Shown here: one piece after another, positions 45,773 through 54,444 of the stretch
Layout: every line of letters begins with the position of its first letter
Numbering within the stretch: the first letter of the stretch is position 1
Assembly: GCA_949285665.1 (NCBI GenBank)
Contig: CASDYC010000001.1
Coordinates: 131,376 to 195,375, forward strand
Reading direction: 5' to 3'
Origin: an uncultured bacterium
GTDB taxonomy: Bacteria > Bacillota_I > Bacilli_A > RFN20 > CAG-826
Length of the DNA stretch: 64,000 bases
The notes under the pieces: model-generated
What the model was told of the DNA's origin: nothing
Database searches by the model: none
Seen by the model: only the letters and a program-made list of their open reading frames with translations
Made by a program: the position numbers and the translations under genes

Positions 45773-46974
45773 TTGATTTAGATTTCTTTCAAAATAAAGT
45801 ATTTAGCGTTTCAGAATTTAATAATTTATTTAAATCCATAATCGATGAAGTTGATATTTTTAAAAATATTACGATAACTGGTGAATTAAAAAACTTTAAA
45901 AAACATGTAACTGGAAATTATTTTTTTCAATTAATCGATAAAAATAGCTCTATTAGTTGTGTCGTTTATTCTTTTTTAGATTTTAATTATAATAATAAAT
46001 TTAAAGATGGTGATAAGGTAAAAATTACTGGATCTTTAACAATTTTTAATAAAAAAGGTACATATAATATTGTTGTAAAAAGAATGTCTTTTGAAAACGA
46101 AGGTGAAATTTTATTAAATAAAAATCTTTTAATCAAAAAATTACAAAAAGAAGGTGTTATTAGTGATGAAAAAAGGAATTTGCCAAAATTCCCTAGAAAC
46201 ATTGGACTTTTATGTGGCAAAAATTCTGCTGCTTATTATGATATCGTAAATAATATAAATAATAGATATAAAAATTGTATAATTTACTTTTTTCCTTGCA
46301 TAGTTCAAGGGAATTCAGCTAAACGTTCTATTTTACAAGCTTTAGAAAAAGCAAATAATTATAATTTAGACATTTTAATAATTTCACGTGGTGGCGGCGA
46401 AGATTTAAGTGTTTTCGATGATGAAGACATTGCAATAAAAATTCACTCAATTAAATGTCCTACAATTGCAGCAATCGGTCATGATGTTGATTATACTGTT
46501 TGTGATTACGTATGTGATGTTAGAGTTTCAACACCAACAGCAGCTGCTCTAACTTCAGTTCCTAATACTCATGATTTATTGTTAAACTTAGAAGATTCAT
46601 ATTCAATAATTTTAAATAATATTAAATTTAAACTTTCTACTTATGAAAATAATTTAAAATTACTTAATAATATAATCGAAAATAATAGTTTTAGCTCAAA
46701 AATAAATAAATTTTCAAATAATTTAAAAATACTGAAAATTAATTTAAGCAATTCATTAAATAAAAAAATAGTTGAATATAAAAATAAAATTAGTCTTTTT
46801 GATACAACTTTAGATAACATATCCCCTTATAATATTCTAAAAAAAGGCTATGTTTTGGTATATAATAATGAAAACAAAGCTGTTTCAACTTTTAAAGAAG
46901 CAAAAGATTACAATGATTTTAAAATTAAATTCGTTGATGGAGTTATTAAAGTAAAAAGGAATGGTGATAATTAA
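45769..46974 (+). CDS. xseA: Exodeoxyribonuclease VII large subunit
   Basis: 401 aa. The N-terminal OB fold (about 10-105: VSEFNNLFKSIIDE; ITGELKNFKKHVTGNYFFQL) is followed by the catalytic domain with RNIGLLCGKNSAAYYDI, ISRGGGEDLSVFDDED and AAIGHDVDYTVCDYVCDVR STPTAAA-type block, then a coiled coil. It degrades single-stranded DNA with XseB. It overlaps nusB by 4 bp, the usual nusB-xseAB order. Confidence 0.95.
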   Translation: MIDLDFFQNKVFSVSEFNNLFKSIIDEVDIFKNITITGELKNFKKHVTGNYFFQLIDKNSSISCVVYSFLDFNYNNKFKDGDKVKITGSLTIFNKKGTYNIVVKRMSFENEGEILLNKNLLIKKLQKEGVISDEKRNLPKFPRNIGLLCGKNSAAYYDIVNNINNRYKNCIIYFFPCIVQGNSAKRSILQALEKANNYNLDILIISRGGGEDLSVFDDEDIAIKIHSIKCPTIAAIGHDVDYTVCDYVCDVRVSTPTAAALTSVPNTHDLLLNLEDSYSIILNNIKFKLSTYENNLKLLNNIIENNSFSSKINKFSNNLKILKINLSNSLNKKIVEYKNKISLFDTTLDNISPYNILKKGYVLVYNNENKAVSTFKEAKDYNDFKIKFVDGVIKVKRNGDN

Positions 46975-46975
46975 T

Positions 46976-47149
46976 ATGAATATAGAAGAAAAATTTAACA
47001 GATTAAACGAAATTGTATCAAAAATTGAAGATAAAGATATTGATTTAGATGAAAGTTTAAAGCTTTACGAAGAAGGTAAAAAATTAATAGAAGAATTAAG
47101 CAAAATATTAAACGATGCTGAACTAAAAATTAATAAAGTAGAAAATTAG
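46976..47149 (+). CDS. xseB: Exodeoxyribonuclease VII small subunit
   Basis: A 57 aa protein of two helices: MNIEEKFNRLNEIVSKIED and LDESLKLYEEGKKLIEELSK, the XseB signature. ATG 46976 follows the xseA stop directly; an ATG at 46961 inside xseA is possible but adds an atypical five residues. Its stop codon TAG is part of the first TTAGTA unit of array C. Confidence 0.93.
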   Translation: MNIEEKFNRLNEIVSKIEDKDIDLDESLKLYEEGKKLIEELSKILNDAELKINKVEN

Positions 47150-47184
47150 TATATATTTAGTACTAATTTAGTATATTATTAGTA
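47146..47184 (+). repeat. 11-bp-periodic TTAGTA array C (four units) before dxs
   Basis: Perfect TTAGTA hexamers start at 47146, 47157, 47168 and 47179, exactly 11 bp apart. The first includes the xseB stop, and the last ends 3 nt before the dxs ATG, the same geometry as array B before obgE. A possible -10 (TATTAT 47174-47179) lies inside the array. Confidence 0.88.
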
Positions 47185-47187
47185 GAT

Positions 47188-49035
47188 ATGAGTAAAAAAA
47201 GTAAAGTTATTGATTTAAATCTTATAAAAGATCCACTATTTTTGAAAGAACTAAATTATAAAGAATTGGAAAATTTAGCTTCTAATATAAGAAAAGAAAT
47301 AATTAGTTCTGTTTCCAAAAATGGTGGTCATTTATCAAGCAATTTAGGAACAGTTGAATCGATAATTGCCCTTCACAAAGTTTTTAATTTTTCAAAAGAT
47401 AAAATTCTTTTTGACGTAGGACATCAAAGCTATACACATAAAATATTGACAGGTAGAAATCTAACTAACCTTCGAAAAAAGGATGGAATAAGTGGATTTC
47501 CTAAAATTAGCGAATCAATTTATGATTGTTTTGAGGGTGGGCATTCATCGAATTCTCTTTCTACAGCTTTGGGCATGGCTATAAAAAGAGATTTAAATCA
47601 TGAAAATTATGACATTATATGCTACATTGGAGATTCATCATTTGCAAATGGATTGATTTTTGAAGCTTTAAACGATGAAATTATAAGAAATCATAAAATT
47701 ATTATTATTTTAAATGATAATGATATGTCTATTTCTAAATCGGTAGGTAATATTTCAAAAACCTTACAGAAAATAAGTACATCTCGTTTTTATAATAAAT
47801 TAAAAGAATCTTATAAAAAATCTTTTAATAAAAACAAATTAGGTAAATTTCTTTATAGAAAAACATATAATTTTAAAAACTTTATCAAAAATATTTTTTT
47901 CAGAAAGAATATTTTTACAATTTTTGATTTAAATTATATCGGTCCAATTGATGGACATAATTTTAAAACATTAATTAAAAATTTTGAAAGAGCAAAAAAT
48001 ACAACAAAATCTGTTGTTGTTCATATCAAAACAATTAAAGGTTTAGGATTTGAAAAAGCGCAAAATGATAGTGAAGGTTATTATCATGGAGTAGCACCAT
48101 TTAAAATTAATAAAGATATTAATTACGAAAATAAAAATTCATATTCCTTTTTATATTCATATTATGTAAAAAATTTATTAAAAAAAGACAAAAATGTAAT
48201 TGTTGTTTCGCCAGCTACTTTAATTGGATCAGATTTATTACAATTAAAAAAAGAATTTCCAAATCAAGTTTATGATGTTGGAATAGCAGAAGAACATTCA
48301 CTTTCTTTATCGGCAGGAATGGCTCTTTCTGGTTTAAAACCATACGTTTTTATTTATTCAACATTTCTTCAAAGAGGATTTGATCAAGTAATTCATGATA
48401 TTGCTCGTTTAAATCTAAATGTGAAAATTTTAGTAGACAGATCTGGTTTTGTAGGACAAGATGGTTCTACACACCTTGGTATATTTGACGAGGCTTTTCT
48501 TTTAGAAGTACCGAATACAGTCGTTTGCATGGCTAGTAGTAAAGAACAATGTGAATTATTAGTAGATTTTTCGTATAATTTTAGTGGTTTTTTAGTAATT
48601 AGATTCCCAAAAACAAATTTTCATTCTGTTAAATTGGCATATAATTCTATTAAAGTTGGTCAATATGAATATGTTAAAAAATGTAATTCAAATAAAGTTT
48701 TAATTACTTTTGGACCTATTTTATACACAATATTAAAATTTACTAAAGATTATAATATTGATATTATTGAATCAATTTTTCAAAATCCTATATCTGATGA
48801 ATTGGTTAATGACTTAATGCATTATAAAATAATCTATATATATAATGTTTATGGTGTTGAGAATGGTTTTAATAATTTATTAATTAGTAAATTAAGTAAA
48901 TTAAATTATAAAGGATCTATAAAATCTTATGCTATAAAAAATAGATTTATAACTCATAGAACTATAGAAGAATGCCTTGAAACGGAGAACTTAAATCCTG
49001 AATTTATAATAAACGAAATTAAAAAAGATGATTAA
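47188..49035 (+). CDS. dxs: 1-deoxy-D-xylulose-5-phosphate synthase
   Basis: 615 aa thiamine-diphosphate enzyme. Visible are GGHLSSNLGTVESIIALHKVF, the FDVGHQSYTHKILTGR block, the ThDP site GDSSFANGLIFEALN, DGHNFKTL, and VGIAEEHSLSLSAGMAL with QRGFDQVIHDIARLNL. It makes DXP from pyruvate and glyceraldehyde-3-phosphate, the first step of the MEP isoprenoid pathway; ispG near the right edge is a later step. No Shine-Dalgarno precedes the ATG. It overlaps dinB by 8 bp. Confidence 0.95.
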   Translation: MSKKSKVIDLNLIKDPLFLKELNYKELENLASNIRKEIISSVSKNGGHLSSNLGTVESIIALHKVFNFSKDKILFDVGHQSYTHKILTGRNLTNLRKKDGISGFPKISESIYDCFEGGHSSNSLSTALGMAIKRDLNHENYDIICYIGDSSFANGLIFEALNDEIIRNHKIIIILNDNDMSISKSVGNISKTLQKISTSRFYNKLKESYKKSFNKNKLGKFLYRKTYNFKNFIKNIFFRKNIFTIFDLNYIGPIDGHNFKTLIKNFERAKNTTKSVVVHIKTIKGLGFEKAQNDSEGYYHGVAPFKINKDINYENKNSYSFLYSYYVKNLLKKDKNVIVVSPATLIGSDLLQLKKEFPNQVYDVGIAEEHSLSLSAGMALSGLKPYVFIYSTFLQRGFDQVIHDIARLNLNVKILVDRSGFVGQDGSTHLGIFDEAFLLEVPNTVVCMASSKEQCELLVDFSYNFSGFLVIRFPKTNFHSVKLAYNSIKVGQYEYVKKCNSNKVLITFGPILYTILKFTKDYNIDIIESIFQNPISDELVNDLMHYKIIYIYNVYGVENGFNNLLISKLSKLNYKGSIKSYAIKNRFITHRTIEECLETENLNPEFIINEIKKDD

Positions 49036-50242
49036 AGTAATTGCTCATATAGATTTAGACGCTTTTTTCGTTCGCGCTGAAGAATTAAAAAATCCAAAAT
49101 TAGAAAATAAACCAGTTGCAATTGGAAAAGATGGAAGAGGTGGTATTGTTTCAACATGTTCCTATAAAGCTAGAGAATTTGGCGTAAAATCCGGAATGCC
49201 AATGTTCAAAGCAAAACTTCTTTGTCCAGATTTAATAATAGTTCCAGTTGATTTTAATTATTATGAAGTATTATCTAACGAATTTTATTATTTTTTAAAA
49301 CAATATACTTCTAAAATCCAAGTTGCTTCAATCGATGAATGTTATGTTGATTTTACTGATTTGTTTAAAAATAATAAAAATTTGAATGAGGATTTTTTTA
49401 GGCAAATACAGGAATCTTTATATAAAAAAATAGGTTTAAAATGTTCAATTGGTGTTTCTACAACAACATTTTTAGCAAAAATGGGTTCTGATTTAAAAAA
49501 ACCAATGGGTATAACGATTATTAGAAAAAAAGATATCCAAAAATTATTATTTTCAAGACCAATTAATACATATTATGGAATTGGAATAAAAATGTCTGAA
49601 AAGTTAAGAAGTTTAAATATCAGCACAATTGGTGATTTATATTATGCTATTAAAAATAATAATCAAAAAGTTATAAGTCACTTAATTAAAAATGAAGCCG
49701 AAAATATCGTAAATTGCTTAGAAGGAAATTCAAGTGATGATATTTTTGAAAATAATCATTTTTCAAATCATTCTTCGATTGGAAATCGTAGAACTTTACC
49801 TTACGATACAAATGATTACAACACAATATTACAAGAATTAATAAAATCTTTCGATGATTGTTATAATAGATTTAATGATAAAAATTTATTATGTGGTGGG
49901 TTAACAATTGTGTTTAGATTTACAAATTTTAAAACAAGAACATATTCTAAAAAATTAAATACACCTAGTGATGATTATAATTATCTTAAAAAAATATTAT
50001 TAAGTGATTTCGATAATATATTTGATAACCAAACAGTTAGACAAGTTGGTATAACATTTGAAAGATTAATAAAAAATTATAATGTTCAAATTCAAATGAG
50101 TTTATTTGATTATGAATATTATGAAGAAAAAGATCCTATTTATTTGATGTTAAAAGAATTTAATAAACATATTAAAAGTGAGAATTCTAAATTAATTAGA
50201 GCAAGTGACTTATTAGAGGAACAAGATTATGGACGTAAATAA
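49028..50242 (+). CDS. dinB: DNA polymerase IV (Y-family)
   Basis: 404 aa. Catalytic motifs are AHIDLDAFFVRAEE (first Asp) and ASIDECYVDFTDL (Asp-Glu), followed by thumb and little-finger domains (about 235-345) and a C-terminal clamp-binding motif QMSLFDY. It is an error-prone translesion polymerase. No LexA-type operator is apparent; it is transcribed after dxs with an 8 bp overlap, so it may be constitutive. Confidence 0.94.
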   Translation: MIKVIAHIDLDAFFVRAEELKNPKLENKPVAIGKDGRGGIVSTCSYKAREFGVKSGMPMFKAKLLCPDLIIVPVDFNYYEVLSNEFYYFLKQYTSKIQVASIDECYVDFTDLFKNNKNLNEDFFRQIQESLYKKIGLKCSIGVSTTTFLAKMGSDLKKPMGITIIRKKDIQKLLFSRPINTYYGIGIKMSEKLRSLNISTIGDLYYAIKNNNQKVISHLIKNEAENIVNCLEGNSSDDIFENNHFSNHSSIGNRRTLPYDTNDYNTILQELIKSFDDCYNRFNDKNLLCGGLTIVFRFTNFKTRTYSKKLNTPSDDYNYLKKILLSDFDNIFDNQTVRQVGITFERLIKNYNVQIQMSLFDYEYYEEKDPIYLMLKEFNKHIKSENSKLIRASDLLEEQDYGRK

Positions 50243-51113
50243 TGCATTAGATAAATATATAAATTATATAAGTATAGAAAAAGGATTAAGTAAAAATACA
50301 ATTGAGTCATATTTAAATGACATAATCAAATTTTTGAATTTTTATAATGAAAAAACCGATACTAGCGAATTTTTGGATGATGATATTGAAGATTATGTAC
50401 TAAATTTATCTACATCCGGTATGTCAGTATCTTCAATTTTAAGAATCATATCATCTATAAAAGGATTTTATGTTTATTTAATTAGTGAAAAGTTAAATAA
50501 TAAAATAAAACTAAATTTAATTATTCCAAAAAATGAAAAACATCTACCTTCAGTTTTAACGGAACAAGAAGTAAACGATTTGTTAGAACAACCAGATATT
50601 AAAAAACCTAATGAATTAAAAGATAAAGCAATGTTAGAATTGATGTATTCTAGCGGATTAAGAGTAAGTGAATTAATAAATTTAAAATTAAGTAATATTA
50701 ATTTTCCAGAAAAAATATTAAAAGTTACTGGTAAAGGTTCAAAAGAAAGAATTGTTCCAATTGGTGATTTTGCAATGGAATATTTATTACTTTATATGAA
50801 TAGAGTTAGAAATATTTCAAGATTTAAAAATTCTAATTATTTATTTATTAATACTAAAACTGGAAAACCTTATTCTAGACAATCCTTTTTTAAAAAAATA
50901 AAATATTATGCCATGAAGGCAGGAATTACAAAAAAAGTTTCTCCTCATACTTTAAGACATTCATTTGCAACGCATTTATTAGAAAATGGTGCTGATCTTA
51001 TAATGGTTCAAAAAATGTTAGGGCATACAAATATTGAAACAACTCAAATTTATACTCAAGTAACAACGCAAAGAATTATTAGTGCATATGATAAATATTC
51101 TAAAAGAAAATAG
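50229..51113 (+). CDS. xerD: Tyrosine recombinase XerD
   Basis: A 294 aa site-specific recombinase. The N-terminal SAM-like core-binding domain (about 1-90) precedes the catalytic domain with R (SSGLRVSELI), K in the beta-hairpin (GKGSKERIVPIG), HTLRHSFATHLLENGADL (H-R), LGHTNIETTQIY (H/Y). It resolves chromosome dimers at dif. Location before deoB is the Bacilli xerD-drm order. Overlaps dinB by 14 bp. The dif site is not in the window as far as I can see. Confidence 0.92.
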   Translation: MDVNNALDKYINYISIEKGLSKNTIESYLNDIIKFLNFYNEKTDTSEFLDDDIEDYVLNLSTSGMSVSSILRIISSIKGFYVYLISEKLNNKIKLNLIIPKNEKHLPSVLTEQEVNDLLEQPDIKKPNELKDKAMLELMYSSGLRVSELINLKLSNINFPEKILKVTGKGSKERIVPIGDFAMEYLLLYMNRVRNISRFKNSNYLFINTKTGKPYSRQSFFKKIKYYAMKAGITKKVSPHTLRHSFATHLLENGADLIMVQKMLGHTNIETTQIYTQVTTQRIISAYDKYSKRK

Positions 51114-51140
51114 TGTAAAATAATAAATGGAGGTTAATTT

Positions 51141-52343
51141 ATGTATAAATACAAAAGAATTATTGTTATTGTAATGGATTCACTGGGAATCGGAAATGGA
51201 AAAGATGGAAATAAATTTTTCCAAGCAAATAAATCTGATGAAGGCTCAAATACTTTTGGACATATTGTAGAAAGATTTCCTGATATTAATATTCCAAACT
51301 TGAAAAAAATAGGAATAGGTGATTTAGTTGATTCATTGAATTATAAAGTTCCTCATAAAAATTCATATACTTTAAAAATGAATGAAGAAAGTAATGGGAA
51401 AGATACTATGACTGGACATTGGGAAATGATGGGTATTTATACTGAAAAACCTTTTCAAACATTTACTGAACACGGATTTCCAAAAGAATTAATTGAAAAA
51501 TTGGAAAAAGAAACCGGTCATAAAATTATTGGAAATTATGCTGCAAGTGGAACTGAAATAATTAAACAACTTGGCGAAGAACAAATAAAAACAAATTCGT
51601 TAATTGTTTATACATCTGCAGATTCAGTATTACAAATTTGCGGCCATGAAGAAAAAACTGGTTTAAATGAGCTTTATAGATGCTGCGAAATAGCAAGAAA
51701 GATCTGTATGGATCCTAAATATTTAGTTGGCAGAGTTATTGCTAGGCCATATATTGGAACAAACAAAGATAATTTTGTTCGTACATCAAATAGAAGAGAT
51801 TATGCTGTTTCACCAAGCAATATTACTGCTATGGACTTATTAAAAGAAAATGGATATGAAGTATCTTGTATAGGTAAAATTTCTGATATATTCAACAATT
51901 GCGGTGTTACAAAAACAATTCATACAAAATCAAATGATGATGGTATGAATCAATTAATTAATCAAGTAAAAAACGATAATTATATTGGTCTTTGTTTTGT
52001 TAATTTAGTTGAATTTGATTCAGAATATGGACATAGAAGAAATGTTAAAGGTTATAAAGAATGTATTGAACAGTTTGATGTGAAACTGGGAGAATTATTA
52101 AAAGTATTAAAAAATGATGATTTATTAATGATTACAGCAGATCATGGTAACGATCCAACTTGGGTTGGAACAGATCATACTAGAGAACAAGTACCATTAT
52201 TAATTTATAATAATAAGTTTAATGATGGAAAAGAATTGAAAGAAACTAATAATTTTGCTGCAATTGGTGCAACTATATTATTTAATTTTAAAATTAAAAA
52301 AGCTCCTCATATGATTGGAGAGCCAATAAAAGAAATTTTTTAA
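51141..52343 (+). CDS. deoB: Phosphopentomutase
   Basis: 400 aa alkaline-phosphatase-superfamily enzyme. Metal ligands are in IVMDSLGIGNGKDG at the N-terminus and TADHGNDPTWVGTDHTREQV near the C-terminus; the catalytic Thr is in KDTMTGHWEMMGI. It converts ribose/deoxyribose-1-phosphate and -5-phosphate. GGAGG sits before the ATG. A hairpin terminator follows 17 bp after the stop. Confidence 0.97.
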   Translation: MYKYKRIIVIVMDSLGIGNGKDGNKFFQANKSDEGSNTFGHIVERFPDINIPNLKKIGIGDLVDSLNYKVPHKNSYTLKMNEESNGKDTMTGHWEMMGIYTEKPFQTFTEHGFPKELIEKLEKETGHKIIGNYAASGTEIIKQLGEEQIKTNSLIVYTSADSVLQICGHEEKTGLNELYRCCEIARKICMDPKYLVGRVIARPYIGTNKDNFVRTSNRRDYAVSPSNITAMDLLKENGYEVSCIGKISDIFNNCGVTKTIHTKSNDDGMNQLINQVKNDNYIGLCFVNLVEFDSEYGHRRNVKGYKECIEQFDVKLGELLKVLKNDDLLMITADHGNDPTWVGTDHTREQVPLLIYNNKFNDGKELKETNNFAAIGATILFNFKIKKAPHMIGEPIKEIF

Positions 52344-52360
52344 AATTTTTGGAAAAAATG

Positions 52361-52396
52361 AAAACTCCTTACGACTTATTTAGTATAAGGAGTTTT
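52361..52396 (+). terminator. Terminator after deoB carrying the next gene's ribosome site
   Basis: AAAACTCCTTA (52361-52371) pairs perfectly over 11 bp with TAAGGAGTTTT (52386-52396), loop of 14 nt, followed by more T. The 3' arm holds AAGGAG (52387-52392), 7 nt before the ATG at 52400. Confidence 0.82.
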
Positions 52397-52399
52397 TTT

Positions 52400-52891
52400 A
52401 TGAATGATTTAAGCTTTTACAAACAACAAAATGAAATAATTGAAGAAAAAATAGAAAAGAATAGGAAGATTTTAAAAAATTACTATAGAAATTGCTCGCT
52501 TTTAGGTGATTCAATAGATGAAATTAAAGAAAATAGCTCACTTTATAGTTATAAAGCGGGAGATATTTATAAATTGGTTCAAGATAATACTGCAACTTAT
52601 TTATTATTTTTATCTTCTTCGAACGGAAAGAATTTATTTATAACGCCATTATTATTAAGAAATTTAAATTATATAGTAAGAAGTAGTGAAAAAAATTTAC
52701 TAATTGAAATCGGTAATATTAAAAATATTTCGCCTTTAAAAAACGCATATATTCCAGTAGATTGTTTGCAGTTTGTTTCTGAAGAAAAGCTAAAACTTTT
52801 TAAATCTAAATATATATTTGAATATATAGGTAAGTTAAAACTAAAAACGGTTCTAAATATTCATTCAAAGCTTTCTAATGTATTAATTTGA
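52400..52891 (+). CDS. Hypothetical protein with N-terminal coiled coil
   Basis: I do not recognise this 163 aa protein. It begins with a charged helical stretch (about residues 5-45, FYKQQNEIIEEKIEKNRKIL) likely to be a coiled coil, then a beta-rich segment (about 55-135) with AGDIYKLVQDNTATYLLFLS and SGKNLFITPLLL. There is no signal peptide or membrane helix. The ATG at 52400 uses the AAGGAG in the terminator stem; an upstream frame from 52349 would run through that hairpin and is rejected. A TTAGTA array starts 5 bp after its stop. Confidence 0.7.
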   Translation: MNDLSFYKQQNEIIEEKIEKNRKILKNYYRNCSLLGDSIDEIKENSSLYSYKAGDIYKLVQDNTATYLLFLSSSNGKNLFITPLLLRNLNYIVRSSEKNLLIEIGNIKNISPLKNAYIPVDCLQFVSEEKLKLFKSKYIFEYIGKLKLKTVLNIHSKLSNVLI

Positions 52892-52895
52892 CTAA

Positions 52896-52934
52896 TTAGT
52901 AATTATTTAGTAGTAATCTAGTAGTAATTTAGTA
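52896..52934 (+). repeat. 11-bp-periodic TTAGTA array D (four units) in a convergent gap
   Basis: TTAGTA starts at 52896, 52907 and 52929, with CTAGTA at 52918, all 11 bp apart. It stands between convergent genes, so no coding gene starts from it. The remaining gap to 53149 holds only the candidate small RNA and terminator listed next. Confidence 0.85.
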
Positions 52935-53041
52935 ATTAAATTTCTTATTTTTATGTGGAAAACTCATATAAATTATAAAATTATTTAAATTTAAAAATCA
53001 CAATCCTACTAAACATATTTTTTAAAAATACGATAAGCACG

Positions 53042-53135
53042 TTGTTTTATTTATTATTAGTTAACATAATAAACATTATACGAAGTAAAGTATAAATTTA
53101 AAAATAGAGAATTAAACTTCTCTATTTTTATTTTT
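53042..53135 (+). ncRNA. Candidate small RNA with terminator (weak)
   Basis: TTGTTT (53042-53047), 17 bp, CATAAT (53065-53070) could start an RNA near 53077. It would contain a hairpin TTATAC/GTATAA (53076-53081, 53090-53095) and end at the 12 bp terminator below. It is ~60 nt and lacks an ORF. The promoter is mediocre, so this is only a candidate. Confidence 0.25.
53100..53135. terminator. Bidirectional terminator between plus and minus operons
   Basis: AAAAATAGAGAA (53100-53111) pairs perfectly with TTCTCTATTTTT (53118-53129), 12 bp with a 6 nt loop, followed by ATTTTT on the plus strand and a T-rich stretch on the minus strand. It can end both the 52400 gene and the rsfS operon. Confidence 0.85.
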
Positions 53136-53149
53136 CTTAAAAAATAAGA

Positions 53150-53485
53150 TTATTTAACATTTTCAAAACTATAATTGAATAATTCATCTAGTTTTATTCT
53201 ATTTCTTTCATCTTCAGTAAATAAATGGAAAATAATTTCGTTACAATCAATAATTATCCAACCTGATTCATTTTTACCTTCTACATGATGAATTGAAACA
53301 TTTTTTTGTGATAAGAAATCCTCTAATTCATCTTTAATAGAATTTAAATGTCGTGCATTTAGACAAGTTGCTACAACACATTGATCAAAGATAAAGTTTT
53401 TATTTTTTAAATCATAATAATCTATGTTATAGCATTTTTTTGATTCAAGATATTTAATGATAGAATTTACTTTATTTTTATTCAC
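53150..53485 (-). CDS. rsfS: Ribosomal silencing factor RsfS
   Basis: 111 aa from a GTG at 53485, which overlaps the yqeK stop (GTGA) and has AAAGGAG in front; the longer frame from 53518 runs inside yqeK. Signature blocks are FDQCVVATCLNARHLNSIKDEL and HHVEGKNESGWIIIDCNEIIFHLFTEDERN. It binds L14 and blocks subunit joining when nutrients are low. Last gene of the yqeG-to-rsfS operon, in the same order as in B. subtilis. Confidence 0.94.
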   Translation of the reverse strand: MNKNKVNSIIKYLESKKCYNIDYYDLKNKNFIFDQCVVATCLNARHLNSIKDELEDFLSQKNVSIHHVEGKNESGWIIIDCNEIIFHLFTEDERNRIKLDELFNYSFENVK

Positions 53486-54444
53486 TCTTTTTCTCCTTTT
53501 AAATATTTTTTTATACAACCATCAGTTAATTTATTGTGATAATCTATGTTGTTATTATTATAATATTTAATTGAATCTTCTAAAACAATAATAAATCCAT
53601 TTTTGTAATTTGACATACTCTGTTTTATCATTTCAGATGAATCATAACCTCTTGTTGGTTCTATTTTATCGCTTAAATAAACTATTTTAGATAAAGAATC
53701 CATATTTTTATTTCCGGTTGTATGATATAAAACAGCATTTAATATGTTTTTATCTTTAATATTAAATTTATTTTTAATTAAGTAATATGAAACAAATTGA
53801 TGATAAATATACTTATTTAAATTAATATATTTTTTAAAATATTTATTCATTATTGATTCTTGCAATTCCATATTAATATTTTTACCAATATCGTGTAAAA
53901 TACCGGCTAAAAAATACTTTAATGGACGTTTTAGTCTATTATTTAATGCAATATTATATGCAAGATTAGCAACTGATAATGAATGATTATATCTTTTATC
54001 ATCCAAATATGAACTCACTTCTTTAAAGTAATCTAATTTATTATTTGATAAATAATAAATTAAATCATAAGGTAATTTATAAAAACGTTGATAAAATAGT
54101 TTAGACTTATAATTTGTTATTTTATAAAATATATAATCGCTTCTTTTGTGAACATTTAATTTAATACTTGAATAAAAATAAGTAAAATCATTAATAATAA
54201 TTTTATTATCTTTATATATATTTTCTAATGTATTTATAAAATATATTTTATAATTTGATTTTTTATTAAATAACAAAGAAAAAATATTTGAAATTCTCTC
54301 TTTTAATACATCATTGAAATCTTCTTGATAAATAAATATATTTACTAACGAATTATAATCAAATTTTAATATTGTTTTGTATATTTTATAAAGTTCTAAT
54401 ATAATATTGTTTTTAAATGTCGTTAAAAAATATATTTTCTTCAT
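53482..54444 (-). CDS. YqeK-type HD hydrolase fused to a vestigial NadD-like domain
   Basis: 320 aa, about twice the size of YqeK. The C-terminal half (about 145-320) is the HD domain: DDKRYNHSLSVANLAYNIA, AGILHDIGKN, and YLSDKIEPTRGYD, the pattern of YqeK diadenosine tetraphosphatases. The N-terminal half starts MKKIYFLTTF where NadD starts with a similar strand, and ends with a segment like the end of NadD (KLPYDLIYYLSNNKLDYF), but the GxFDPxHxGH motif is absent. NadD-YqeK fusions occur in mycoplasmas. NAD synthesis by this half is doubtful. ATGA overlap with yhbY. Confidence 0.78.
   Translation of the reverse strand: MKKIYFLTTFKNNIILELYKIYKTILKFDYNSLVNIFIYQEDFNDVLKERISNIFSLLFNKKSNYKIYFINTLENIYKDNKIIINDFTYFYSSIKLNVHKRSDYIFYKITNYKSKLFYQRFYKLPYDLIYYLSNNKLDYFKEVSSYLDDKRYNHSLSVANLAYNIALNNRLKRPLKYFLAGILHDIGKNINMELQESIMNKYFKKYINLNKYIYHQFVSYYLIKNKFNIKDKNILNAVLYHTTGNKNMDSLSKIVYLSDKIEPTRGYDSSEMIKQSMSNYKNGFIIVLEDSIKYYNNNNIDYHNKLTDGCIKKYLKGEKE

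Noticed and set aside
52896-52970. Possible oriC (TAG trinucleotides near a DnaA-box-like TGTGGAAAA)
   Set aside because: Only one imperfect DnaA box, no dnaA or dnaN nearby, and the same TTAGTA arrays occur at four other sites.
53486-53518. Upstream ATG for rsfS
   Set aside because: It lies inside yqeK; GTG 53485 has AAAGGAG and forms a GTGA overlap.
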